The position numbers and the translations under genes are program-made. From the NCBI GenBank assembly GCA_018813725.1, contig JAHJBD010000139.1:1-9650 (forward strand): a stretch of 9,650 bases of DNA, read 5' to 3'. The notes under the pieces are model-generated. The model did no database searches, was not told the DNA's origin, and worked only from the letters and a program-made list of their open reading frames with translations. Shown here piece after piece: positions 1 to 5,604 of this stretch. Every line of letters begins with the position of its first letter. Positions within the stretch are counted from its first letter, which is position 1. The DNA is from Nanobdellota archaeon (GTDB lineage Archaea; Nanobdellota; Nanobdellia; Woesearchaeales; JAHJBD01).

Positions 1-56
1 ATAAATAATTTGTCCATATAATCACAACATTTAAATACCAAAACTCCAATTTTTAA

Positions 57-92
57 CTTATAATAGTTAATCGTATATTAAAAAAAGAGGTG
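57..92 (+). promoter_or_regulatory. Promoter TATA-like box and Shine-Dalgarno of the coiled-coil operon
   Basis: A TATA-like CTTATAATA lies at 57-65; another candidate, TTTAAATA, lies near 31-38. GAGGTG at 87-92 is a strong archaeal Shine-Dalgarno located 6 nt before the ATG at 99. It therefore selects ATG-99 over the in-frame GTG at 90, which is itself part of the Shine-Dalgarno. Nothing else is seen in 1-56. Confidence 0.5.
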
Positions 93-98
93 TGTATT

Positions 99-827
99 AT
101 GGTTGAATCTCCTAGGAAAAAAGAGTCTTCTGAAGGTATTTATGAGATAATGCCTTACAAAGAGATCGTTGAGCTTAAAAGGCAGGTCGAAGAGCTTAAA
201 GACCGGACTAAAAAGCCGATGAATGATGACCTTTTGAATTCTATTGGAGTCCTTACAAAGCAGCTTAGCAGCCTATTGCAACTTTTTAAGACTGCAGCAG
301 ATGAGATGAGGACAGAAGAGAGCGCTGAAGAGAGGATAGCAAGGTCACTAAAGCCAATCCTTGAGAAGATGGAGTCTGTAATTGACCAGAATAAGACTAT
401 CGCAGAGGGTATGGTTGCTATCGCTGACATGGTAAAGGAGATGAGAGGGGAGAAACCTTCGCAGCCATTTAAGGAAGTTCCTGTTAAAGAGCCTGAGATG
501 CCTCCATTGGATGATGATATGAATGATTTTGGAAAAGACTTTACTTCAATGTCTCCTTCACCAGGATTTAGGCAATCATCAGGAATGCCTCCTCCACCAG
601 GGATGGGGCTATCAGGAATGCCTCCACCAGGGATGGGGATGCCACCTCGTATGCAATCACCAGGTATGCCCCCATCACCAAGAGGGATGCCACCTCCACC
701 AGCAATGGGGCCACCAGGTATGCCACCACCAGGCATGGGGATGCCACCACCAATGGGTGGAATGCCTCCACCACCGCCTTTAGGGGCGCCTGAAAAGAAA
801 AAGAAAGGATTATTCTCTAAGAAATAA
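99..827 (+). CDS. Coiled-coil protein with Pro/Met/Gly-rich C-terminal tail, unknown function
   Basis: I do not recognise a family. The 242-residue protein (from ATG-99; GTG-90 would add three residues) has a charged helical N-terminal half. A short heptad-like segment (EIVELKRQVEELKDR) sits around residues 21-35, and longer amphipathic helices run to about residue 115. An acidic linker rich in D, E and P follows, then a low-complexity tail of roughly 75 residues made of repeats of the type GMPPPPGMG. It ends in a basic KKKKGLFSKK peptide. There is no signal peptide or membrane segment, so it should be cytoplasmic. The start is set by the GAGGTG Shine-Dalgarno. The next coiled-coil gene begins 2 nt after this stop, so the two are almost certainly co-transcribed and may form a complex. 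Proline-rich tails often serve as flexible binding regions for partner proteins, but that role is inference here. Confidence 0.85.
   Translation: MVESPRKKESSEGIYEIMPYKEIVELKRQVEELKDRTKKPMNDDLLNSIGVLTKQLSSLLQLFKTAADEMRTEESAEERIARSLKPILEKMESVIDQNKTIAEGMVAIADMVKEMRGEKPSQPFKEVPVKEPEMPPLDDDMNDFGKDFTSMSPSPGFRQSSGMPPPPGMGLSGMPPPGMGMPPRMQSPGMPPSPRGMPPPPAMGPPGMPPPGMGMPPPMGGMPPPPPLGAPEKKKKGLFSKK
580..780 (+). repeat. Low-complexity repeats encoding Pro-Met-Gly tail
   Basis: Degenerate tandem units built on ATGCCTCCACCAGG followed by ATGGGG, encoding GMPPPPGMG-like blocks. The repeat is in frame with the gene. The opposite strand and the +1 frame stay open across it, which produces spurious reading frames. 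Confidence 0.7.
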
Positions 828-829
828 GA

Positions 830-1393
830 ATGGAAAACATAAATCCTGAGGGGTTAAGAAATTTTCTTAGGCATACAGCCAGAGTCCAGAAGAAGTTTAC
901 TGAGAGAGACATGGCTCGAAGCAAGCTGCAAAGGAAGATACAGAATCTTAAAAGGGCAACCTTGGGTGCACGTACACGGTCAAGGATCGATTATGAGCTT
1001 TCTGAGCTTAACAAGCATATTAATGATGTTATCGATAAAGAAAAGACTATAATGGGCTATGCAAAGAAAGATGATACTGTCTCTTACAATCTTGTGAATA
1101 CTATGCTGATAAACAGCCAGAAGATGGATTCCTTGATCCATGAGGTACAAAATTTGCAGCATAGACTCGAAGGCTTGTCTGACCTTAAACTTCAACGTGA
1201 AGTAAGGATAAAGGCACTTGAATCCAGGATCCAAAAGGGTACTGAGAAGAAAGGCGATTATAGCGGACTAAGAATACAACTGGATAGGGTTGTTAAACGA
1301 TTTGAGGAGCTGTCTCGAGACCCAAATTATAGTCCTGAGGATCTAGAGGCGCTTAGGGATAAGATCAGCATGCTTAGGCTGAAGCTGATCTAA
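830..1393 (+). CDS. Helical coiled-coil protein, unknown function
   Basis: The 187-residue protein is almost entirely predicted helix, very rich in K, R, E, L and Q, with no cysteines and no membrane segment. Heptad-like leucine/isoleucine spacing is visible around residues 95-135 (HEVQNLQHRLEGLSDLKLQR and after) and again near the C-terminus (DLEALRDKISMLRLKLI). I do not recognise a catalytic motif or family. Its ATG lies 2 nt after the stop of the upstream coiled-coil gene, so it relies on translation coupled to that gene; purine-rich GAAATAAGA precedes it. The pairing suggests two subunits of one structural or scaffolding assembly, which is inference. Its stop overlaps the stop of the convergent histone-fold gene by 3 nt. 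Confidence 0.82.
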   Translation: MENINPEGLRNFLRHTARVQKKFTERDMARSKLQRKIQNLKRATLGARTRSRIDYELSELNKHINDVIDKEKTIMGYAKKDDTVSYNLVNTMLINSQKMDSLIHEVQNLQHRLEGLSDLKLQREVRIKALESRIQKGTEKKGDYSGLRIQLDRVVKRFEELSRDPNYSPEDLEALRDKISMLRLKLI

Positions 1394-1572
1394 AGGTCTC
1401 TTGCCATAACTGTATTTCTGTTATTTGCTTTTGCCCGTTCACATGCTTTCTTTATCAGGTCTTCAACCACAATGTTAAGCTTGTCATGAAAATCAGAGGA
1501 TATGCTCATCTTTTTTCCGTCTTTTACTGCAAGCTCATCTATCTTTGACCTGACAACTAATGTTGATCCCAT
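1390..1572 (-). CDS. Small histone-fold-like DNA-binding protein (DUF1931-like)
   Basis: The 60-residue protein reads like a shortened histone fold. A first helix (VVRSKIDELA, residues 6-15) is followed by a loop, then a long central helix (SSDFHDKLNIVVEDLIKKAC, about 25-44, continuing to residue 50). The end, AKANNRNTVMARDL, matches the loop-2 signature of archaeal histone-fold proteins, in which an alanine-rich helix runs into R-x-T-V-x-x-x-D-(L/I). The third helix of a full histone fold is absent: the protein stops right after the ARDL. By family knowledge it would dimerise and bind DNA or another histone-fold partner. The start is firm, because GAGGTGAT sits 5 nt before the ATG. The gene ends by overlapping the convergent coiled-coil gene. 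Family assignment is from motif memory; the DNA-binding role is inferred. Confidence 0.75.
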   Translation of the reverse strand: MGSTLVVRSKIDELAVKDGKKMSISSDFHDKLNIVVEDLIKKACERAKANNRNTVMARDL

Positions 1573-1590
1573 CTTATCACCTCAATTATT
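1573..1590 (-). promoter_or_regulatory. Strong Shine-Dalgarno of the histone-fold gene
   Basis: On the minus strand TTGAGGTGATAAG immediately precedes the ATG. GAGGTGAT is a near-complete complement of the usual archaeal 16S 3' end. A TATA box further upstream is not clear in the 64-nt gap to gltX. Confidence 0.6.
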
Positions 1591-1636
1591 GAAAATTTCT
1601 TTGGAAATCTTTAATCATTAAAATTCATTGCGGATT

Positions 1637-3319
1637 TTAATCGTGCGTGTACCAAAATTTATTCTTTGAATCTAACCTGCAGAAACCAAAACGCTCGAAT
1701 TGGATGACATCTCCAATCTTGATCTTGGTGATGCTCTTTTCAGCTAATCCTTTTTTCACTTTTGCATCTGGCATCAGTACCTCAACTTCGATATTGTCAT
1801 CTGCAGTAAGCCAATGGATTATCTTTTTACCTTTTTGTTTGTATGTCTCCAGGTCGAGGCTGTCGAATTCTAGTTTGCCTCCTTTTTTTGTGCAGTTCAT
1901 GCAGTCCATGAGCCTGAACAATTCACCTTCTCCTACATTGTCAAAGTCCTCTTTTGAGATGTAGAAGCTATCTTTTACCTTGAATCTTCTTCCACCTTTT
2001 TCATTGTGAGGGTGAAGGTCAAGCTCGATATCCTGCTCTGGTGCGTTCTTAATGATAACTTTTTTAGGGTCAGGGATAAAGAAGAACCTGTGTGCTTTCT
2101 CGTCAAGAAGCTTTCTGTTGATAGAGGCAATCACTGAAAAGTCAAGGTTTGAGTTTGCCTTTGACATGCCGATCACTTTTGAGAGCTCGTAGAACGCTTC
2201 TTTTACAATGCCTCTTCTTCTTAGTGCTCTTAATGTGACTAATCTTGGGTCGTCCCATCCCATATAATTGCCTGACTCGATCATCTCTCTTATCTCTCTT
2301 CCTTGGGTGATTGCGCCTGTAACATTAAACCTTGCGTATTGCCTTATCACAGGATCAGGAAGGTTGAACAGTTGCCTGATGTAGTTCTGCAGCTCGATCC
2401 TTGATTCAAACTCGTTGCTTCTAAGGACGTGCGTTACTTTCATCAGACCTTCTTCAACTGCGTTCTCAAAGTCATACATTGGCCATACCTTGTATTTTGA
2501 TTTCTGCCTGTAATGCGGAGCATAAGAAAGCCTGAATATGACTGGGTCTCTCATTACTGCGTTCTTATGCTGCATGGATATCTTAAGTCTTAATGTAAGG
2601 CTGCCTTCTTTGACCTTTCCACTTTTCATGTCTTGCCATTCTTTTTCAATGATCTTCTTGCTCTTCTCTCTGCATGGGCAGTCTATCATATCTCTTCGGT
2701 GCTTTGAGATCTGCTCTGACGGGCAAGAACAGGTGTATGCATTACCTTTTCTTATCAGCTCTTCTGCAAACTCAACAAATTTTTCCATGTGGTCTGACAC
2801 AAAAACAGTCTTGTCAGTCTTGATATCAAGATAATCAAGGACATCTTCTCTCATCGCATCTGCGTATTCTTGGGTTGATCTCTCTGGGTTTGTATCTTCA
2901 AACCTTAAGATGCATTTGCCTTTGTATTTCTGGGCGTACATGTAATTTAATAAGAATGATACTGCGTGGCCAAGATGGTTGTATTTTGAAGGTTCAGGTG
3001 CGATTCTTGTGATAACCTTACCCTCAACTGCGTTCTTTAGCTCTGGTAATTCTTTTCTTTCTTTTTGCCTTTGTTTTTTCTTTTCCTTTTCTTCTTTGTA
3101 ATAATTTGGGTCAAGTTTTAGAAATTCTTCTTTTTGCTTCTCCAAAGGCATATTGTTGATATCCTTGATAATCTGGTTGATCTTGATAGAAATCTCTTTC
3201 ATGTTCTGCTTTACTTTAGGGTCTTCTTGGATCAGTTTACCTATTACTGCGCCAGGGTTTGCCTTACCGTTGAACTTGATAGCGTTTTCCAGTGCGTATT
3301 TTCTAATTAGCTCTTCCAT
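1637..3319 (-). CDS. gltX: Glutamyl-tRNA synthetase, archaeal (GlnRS-like) type
   Basis: It charges tRNA with glutamate in the cytoplasm. Archaeal enzymes of this type are usually non-discriminating and also form Glu-tRNA(Gln) for the amidotransferase route. The 560-residue length fits the archaeal/eukaryal class. The catalytic domain starts near residue 100: RIAPEPSKYNHLGH (105-118) contains the HIGH-equivalent HLGH, and CILRFEDTNPER (136-147) follows. A cysteine cluster C-x-C (197, 199) and C-x-C (214, 216) is a probable zinc knuckle. GWDDPRLVTLRALRRRGI (354-371) is the hallmark of archaeal/eukaryal GluRS. The C-terminal third is the beta-barrel anticodon-binding region. The N-terminal ~100 residues are helical and lysine-rich. 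One oddity is that the KMSKS-equivalent just before GWDDPRL reads ITQGREI (337-343), where relatives usually have a serine-lysine pair. A TATA box 26 nt upstream of the ATG implies a leaderless mRNA. Confidence 0.96.
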   Translation of the reverse strand: MEELIRKYALENAIKFNGKANPGAVIGKLIQEDPKVKQNMKEISIKINQIIKDINNMPLEKQKEEFLKLDPNYYKEEKEKKKQRQKERKELPELKNAVEGKVITRIAPEPSKYNHLGHAVSFLLNYMYAQKYKGKCILRFEDTNPERSTQEYADAMREDVLDYLDIKTDKTVFVSDHMEKFVEFAEELIRKGNAYTCSCPSEQISKHRRDMIDCPCREKSKKIIEKEWQDMKSGKVKEGSLTLRLKISMQHKNAVMRDPVIFRLSYAPHYRQKSKYKVWPMYDFENAVEEGLMKVTHVLRSNEFESRIELQNYIRQLFNLPDPVIRQYARFNVTGAITQGREIREMIESGNYMGWDDPRLVTLRALRRRGIVKEAFYELSKVIGMSKANSNLDFSVIASINRKLLDEKAHRFFFIPDPKKVIIKNAPEQDIELDLHPHNEKGGRRFKVKDSFYISKEDFDNVGEGELFRLMDCMNCTKKGGKLEFDSLDLETYKQKGKKIIHWLTADDNIEVEVLMPDAKVKKGLAEKSITKIKIGDVIQFERFGFCRLDSKNKFWYTHD

Positions 3320-3340
3320 ATTTTGCCAAAAGAAGCGCTG

Positions 3341-3350
3341 ATTTATAAAA
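3341..3350 (-). promoter_or_regulatory. TATA box of gltX
   Basis: TTTTATAAAT on the minus strand is centred 26 nt upstream of the gltX ATG, the expected distance for a leaderless archaeal transcript. The divergent tRNA-Ala promoter lies about 25 nt away. Confidence 0.7.
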
Positions 3351-3368
3351 ATTTTGGATTCAGTAATG

Positions 3369-3377
3369 TTTTTAAAG
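3369..3377 (+). promoter_or_regulatory. TATA box of tRNA-Ala / HIT transcript
   Basis: TTTTTAAAG, centred about 44 nt before the mature tRNA 5' end, predicts a 5' leader of about 19 nt to be removed by RNase P. No other promoter is seen before the HIT gene. Confidence 0.5.
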
Positions 3378-3416
3378 GATAATTAATTTCGGGATCAATA
3401 AGGGAAGCTACAATAG

Positions 3417-3522
3417 GGGCTGGTCGTATAATCTGGCTATTATGCCCGGCTGGCAGCCGGGAGGTTCTGGGTTCAAAGGCTTGAAGGTTCAAACCTTCGG
3501 TTTGAAAGTCCCAGCCAGTCCA
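3417..3522 (+). tRNA. tRNA-Ala (GGC) with T-loop intron
   Basis: Acceptor GGGCTGG (3417-3423) pairs with CCAGTCC (3515-3521), with discriminator A at 3522; CCA is not encoded. The D-loop AATCTGGCTA carries the conserved GG. The anticodon arm is CCCGG, loop CTGGCAG, CCGGG, giving anticodon GGC (Ala), with variable loop AGGTT. The T-stem CTGGG (3467-3471) pairs with CCCAG (3510-3514), but 38 nt separate the two strands instead of 7, so a 31-nt intron interrupts the T-loop. Removing it restores TTCAAAT. The mature tRNA is 75 nt before CCA addition. The HIT gene starts 13 nt downstream. Confidence 0.93.
3478..3508 (+). other. 31-nt BHB intron at T-loop position 59/60 of tRNA-Ala
   Basis: The BHB geometry is clear. 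The outer helix is the T-stem. The 4-bp central helix is TTCA (3472-3475) with TGAA (3503-3506). The 3-nt bulges are AA|G (3476-3478) and AG|T (3507-3509). The inner helix is TTGAAGG/CCTTCGG closed by a TTCAAA loop. Cutting after the second bulge base on each side, as archaeal splicing endonuclease does, leaves a 7-nt T-loop. Confidence 0.85.
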
Positions 3523-3535
3523 TATAGGTAAAAAA

Positions 3536-3946
3536 ATGGAAGCTTGTATATTTTGCAAGATTGTCAAGGGAGAGATCCCTTGCGAAAAGATTTATGAAGA
3601 TGAAGATGTAATCAGTTTCTTAGATATCGGACCAGTGTCAAAGGGGCATGCACTTGTTGTTACAAAAGAACATTATGAGACACTGCTTGATGTGCCTGAA
3701 AAGCTAGAGAAAGCAATCCTTAATGCAGTGAAGAAGGTAGCAAGAGCACAGTCATCTGTCCTTGGAAACGATGGGTTTAATGTCTTATTCAACAACAAAA
3801 AGGTTGCTGGCCAGGTTGTGCCGCATGTTCATGCGCATGTGATACCAAGGAAAGCTAATGATGGGATACGTTTTGAATGGATTCCGCGAAAATACCCTGG
3901 TGATGAGATGAAGGAATATGGCAATAATCTGCGCAAATTCTTGTAG
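3536..3946 (+). CDS. HIT-family nucleotide hydrolase (HINT-like)
   Basis: The 136-residue cytoplasmic protein belongs to the histidine-triad superfamily, which hydrolyses or transfers nucleotidyl groups (AMP-X, dinucleoside polyphosphates). The N-terminal ACIFCKIVKGEIPCEKIYED (residues 3-22), with C4-x-x-C7, is typical. The catalytic triad motif H97-V-H99-A-H101 lies in VVPHVHAHVIPR (94-105), with the middle histidine of the HxHxH motif as the expected nucleophile. The full length matches stand-alone HIT proteins and the domain is intact. The gene begins 13 nt after the 3' end of tRNA-Ala with no promoter between. Its mRNA should therefore arise from the tRNA precursor, with RNase Z cleavage leaving a very short leader with only a weak AGGT. 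The physiological substrate cannot be read from sequence. Confidence 0.93.
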   Translation: MEACIFCKIVKGEIPCEKIYEDEDVISFLDIGPVSKGHALVVTKEHYETLLDVPEKLEKAILNAVKKVARAQSSVLGNDGFNVLFNNKKVAGQVVPHVHAHVIPRKANDGIRFEWIPRKYPGDEMKEYGNNLRKFL

Positions 3947-3984
3947 TGGGCTTTTGCATTATTACTATTCTTCGAATGATAAGG

Positions 3985-3993
3985 TTTTTAAAA
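3985..3993 (+). promoter_or_regulatory. TATA box of tRNA-Met
   Basis: TTTTTAAAA is centred 30 nt before the mature 5' end of tRNA-Met, in the 72-nt gap after the HIT gene. Confidence 0.6.
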
Positions 3994-4018
3994 GATAAGT
4001 TTATCCTATTTAGATTAT

Positions 4019-4141
4019 GCCGGCTTAACTCAGCTCGGTTAGAGTGCTACGCTCATATGTTTGAGCGATGATCCTTAGGGAGATGATTACAACTCAACCG
4101 AAGAAACGTAGATGTCCGGAGTTCAAATCTCCGAGCCGGCA
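4019..4141 (+). tRNA. tRNA-Met (CAT), elongator-like, with intron
   Basis: Acceptor GCCGGCT (4019-4025) pairs perfectly with AGCCGGC (4134-4140), with discriminator A at 4141. The D-arm is ACTC/GAGT with loop AGCTCGGTTA. The anticodon stem CTACG (4047-4051) pairs with CGTAG (4107-4111), and the T-arm is CGGAG TTCAAAT CTCCG. After removal of a 48-nt insert the anticodon loop is CTCATAA, anticodon CAT (4054-4056). The acceptor GCCGGC and A73 resemble archaeal elongator tRNA-Met rather than initiator; tRNA-Ile2 (CAT with lysidine/agmatidine-type modification) is a less likely alternative. Confidence 0.92.
4058..4105 (+). other. 48-nt intron at position 37/38 of tRNA-Met (relaxed BHB)
   Basis: Both strands between the anticodon stem and the inner helix TTGAG/CTCAA are 9 nt long and fit bulges TA|T and AA|A. 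The 4-bp central helix, CTCA with GAAG, has only two Watson-Crick pairs, so the motif is relaxed. An inner hairpin, TCC with GGGA around TTA, lies near 4072-4081. The site is the canonical 37/38. Confidence 0.75.
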
Positions 4142-4149
4142 TTTTTTTT
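4142..4149 (+). terminator. T8 tract after tRNA-Met
   Basis: Eight consecutive T directly after the discriminator base form a typical archaeal oligo-T terminator for the tRNA. The last bases overlap the stop codon of the convergent glycosyltransferase gene. Confidence 0.65.
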
Positions 4150-5455
4150 AATATTTGAACTTAACTTTTTGTTTGTCTTTGGAAAAGATCAGTTTCTTGA
4201 TATTGTATGTACCGTATTTTGGAGCTTCGTTATAGCCTTCCCATGCTGCTTCTGCCAAGATGCCCTTATTGATCCATTCATAAATCCATTCATTGCAGTA
4301 TTCTGGATCTTCTTGTTCAATACCTGAGCCCATTGTAATCAGCCACTTCTTGTTATGTACTTCGTGTGAGCCAATAGGGGGTGCTATAATTATTGGAATC
4401 CCAAGTGCGGTGTAAAATGACAGTTCGCTTGGTTTTGTCCATAGTATGTCTGTTGTCCTGAGCAATTGGTTGAATTGTGCAAAGTAGCTGTCTTTGTCTA
4501 TAGCAAGCATAATGTTGATGTTTTTTCCTATACATTGACCAAGGTTATGCTTCTTTATCTCATTCTCGAAATAATCTTTTACCTCTGGCCTTGTTCCAGC
4601 AATAAGATTAATATTTATCTCTTCTTTTCTGATCTGGTTTTGCAGGCTTTTGATTATCGTTGCTCCGATATCACCTTCTGCGCCAGCGCCCCCTACTGCA
4701 AAGGTTAGCGTTAATTTTCTTGTAGTCCTTTTAGAAAAAGATTTTCCAAGGTGCTTTTTTAGTGTCTCTTTATAGACTGATGTGTAAATCTTGTTTGGGT
4801 CAAGTATATGCAGTCTTGCGCTAAGATCTTTCTTAAGTATCTGCATGTTTGCTCCTGTGTTCTCTGTTGGCAGGGGAAAACCAGTGAAGAATATGTTTTT
4901 TTCAGGAACACCATATTGTGCAAGCCTTTTTGTGCTGTGTTCAGTAGGGGTGCAGTAATATAATGTTTCTTTCTTAGGTTCTTCTGGCACCCAGATCCTG
5001 GTGATATCTGTATCAGTCACAATGCAATATACATCCTTTTCCTTTGCATGTGCAGCTGCAAGGGCTGGTGCAAAGAAAGATGATACAAATGGTATCCTTT
5101 TCTTTTTAGTATATTCTACAACACTTCTCAGGAAATTTTTTCGAATCATCCTGTGCATGTATATTGAGCCTAAAGATGGCCTAGAAAGGTCTCTAAATGG
5201 ATAGAACGGGGATATTGCCTGAAACCGGTCATATGTTTTCCATACTATCGGGCCTAATAGCGGGAATGATTTGAAACGCGATATCCTTTCATAAGACCTT
5301 TGGAACTTGAGCCATTGCTTTCTTTCTTTTTTTGTTACGATGTTGTCGCTGTTTGCTGTGACTATACGTTCATATGCAATATCTTTGAAAGGGTAGGCAG
5401 CTCTTTGATGGCCGTAGCCCATATCTACAGTGACAATCCATGCTTTTTGCTGCAT
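4148..5455 (-). CDS. GT-B glycosyltransferase-like protein (MurG/MGDG synthase-related)
   Basis: The 435-residue protein looks like a two-domain GT-B fold of the GT28 type. The N-terminus AWIVTVDMGYGHQRAA (residues 5-20) resembles the GxGHxxAA start of MurG and MGDG synthase proteins. PFVSSFFAPALAAAHAKEKD (122-141) and the VTDTDITRIWVPEEP stretch (146-160) fit the acceptor-domain core. The linker GFPLPTENTG (192-201) leads to the C-terminal domain, which opens with LTFAVGGAGAEGD (250-262), the glycine-rich loop expected at the sugar-nucleotide site. WTKPSELSFYTALGIPIIIA (339-358) corresponds to the donor-binding segment. There is no clear membrane helix, so peripheral association would be expected. 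By analogy it would glycosylate a lipid or polyprenyl acceptor, but substrate and donor are unknown. A TATA box 26 nt upstream of the ATG predicts a leaderless mRNA. Confidence 0.75.
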   Translation of the reverse strand: MQQKAWIVTVDMGYGHQRAAYPFKDIAYERIVTANSDNIVTKKERKQWLKFQRSYERISRFKSFPLLGPIVWKTYDRFQAISPFYPFRDLSRPSLGSIYMHRMIRKNFLRSVVEYTKKKRIPFVSSFFAPALAAAHAKEKDVYCIVTDTDITRIWVPEEPKKETLYYCTPTEHSTKRLAQYGVPEKNIFFTGFPLPTENTGANMQILKKDLSARLHILDPNKIYTSVYKETLKKHLGKSFSKRTTRKLTLTFAVGGAGAEGDIGATIIKSLQNQIRKEEININLIAGTRPEVKDYFENEIKKHNLGQCIGKNINIMLAIDKDSYFAQFNQLLRTTDILWTKPSELSFYTALGIPIIIAPPIGSHEVHNKKWLITMGSGIEQEDPEYCNEWIYEWINKGILAEAAWEGYNEAPKYGTYNIKKLIFSKDKQKVKFKY

Positions 5456-5476
5456 GTATTGCTTGTGAGAAGGATA

Positions 5477-5485
5477 TTATATAAA
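5477..5485 (-). promoter_or_regulatory. TATA box of glycosyltransferase gene
   Basis: TTTATATAA on the minus strand is centred 26 nt before the ATG at 5455. It lies just after the 3' tRNA segment, so the gene is transcribed separately from it. Confidence 0.7.
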
Positions 5486-5490
5486 TTTAA

Positions 5491-5584
5491 CGCCGCGACC
5501 CGGACTTTCAAACAAACTTCGCCTGTTTGAAATCATCAAACGAAGTTTGATATTTGAACCGGGAAACAAAGAAGAGTTATACTC
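5491..5584 (-). tRNA. 3' segment of an interrupted tRNA, probably tRNA-Ser, with T-loop intron
   Basis: Reading down the minus strand: T-stem CCCGG (5563-5559) pairs with CCGGG (5503-5499), acceptor 3' strand TCGCGGC (5498-5492), and discriminator G (5491). The T-stem strands are 55 nt apart because a 48-nt BHB intron sits in the T-loop. The stretch before the T-stem fits position 38 (G5584), anticodon 3' strand AGTAT and a 15-nt variable region, the same variable length as the neighbouring tRNA-Ser(CGA). It follows CAAGAA, similar to the intron 3' ends of the other tRNAs here. G73 plus the long variable region suggest serine. No matching 5' acceptor lies adjacent; the only GCCGCGA is at 6553-6547. 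The boundary at 5584 is inferred. Confidence 0.6.
5505..5552 (-). other. 48-nt BHB intron in the T-loop of the interrupted tRNA
   Basis: The architecture is the same as in tRNA-Ala: central helix TTCA (5558-5555) with TGAA (5510-5507), bulges AA|T and AG|T, and a 9-bp perfect inner helix CAAACTTCG (5549-5541) with CGAAGTTTG (5521-5513). Splicing at 59/60 restores T-loop TTCAAAT. Confidence 0.8.
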
Positions 5585-5593
5585 TTCTTGTAC

Positions 5594-5599
5594 AAAAAA
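5594..5599 (-). terminator. T6 tract after tRNA-Ser(CGA)
   Basis: Six T on the minus strand, 5 nt after the discriminator of tRNA-Ser(CGA), are a possible oligo-T terminator. If it works efficiently it would stop transcription before the downstream 3' tRNA segment. Confidence 0.4.
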
Positions 5600-5604
5600 T
5601 ATTA

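Noticed and set aside
155..783. Open frames on the opposite strand and in the +1 frame across the proline-rich repeats
   Set aside because: They are shadows created by the GC-rich tandem repeat; the frame with Shine-Dalgarno and operon spacing is the real one.
3478..3508. Repeated TTCAAA/TTTGAA motifs in the tRNA-Ala region as a CRISPR or mobile inverted repeat
   Set aside because: They are fully explained as the central and inner helices of a BHB intron; no array or spacers exist.
4112..4327. A 71-codon plus-strand frame
   Set aside because: It starts inside tRNA-Met and runs antisense to the glycosyltransferase gene.
5569..5593. A self-contained tRNA anticodon arm (GAAGA GTATAAC TCTTC) for the 3' segment
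   Set aside because: It would give anticodon ATA with A34 and a 7-nt variable loop, neither plausible; the serine-like reading with a 15-nt variable region matches its neighbour better, though it is not proven.
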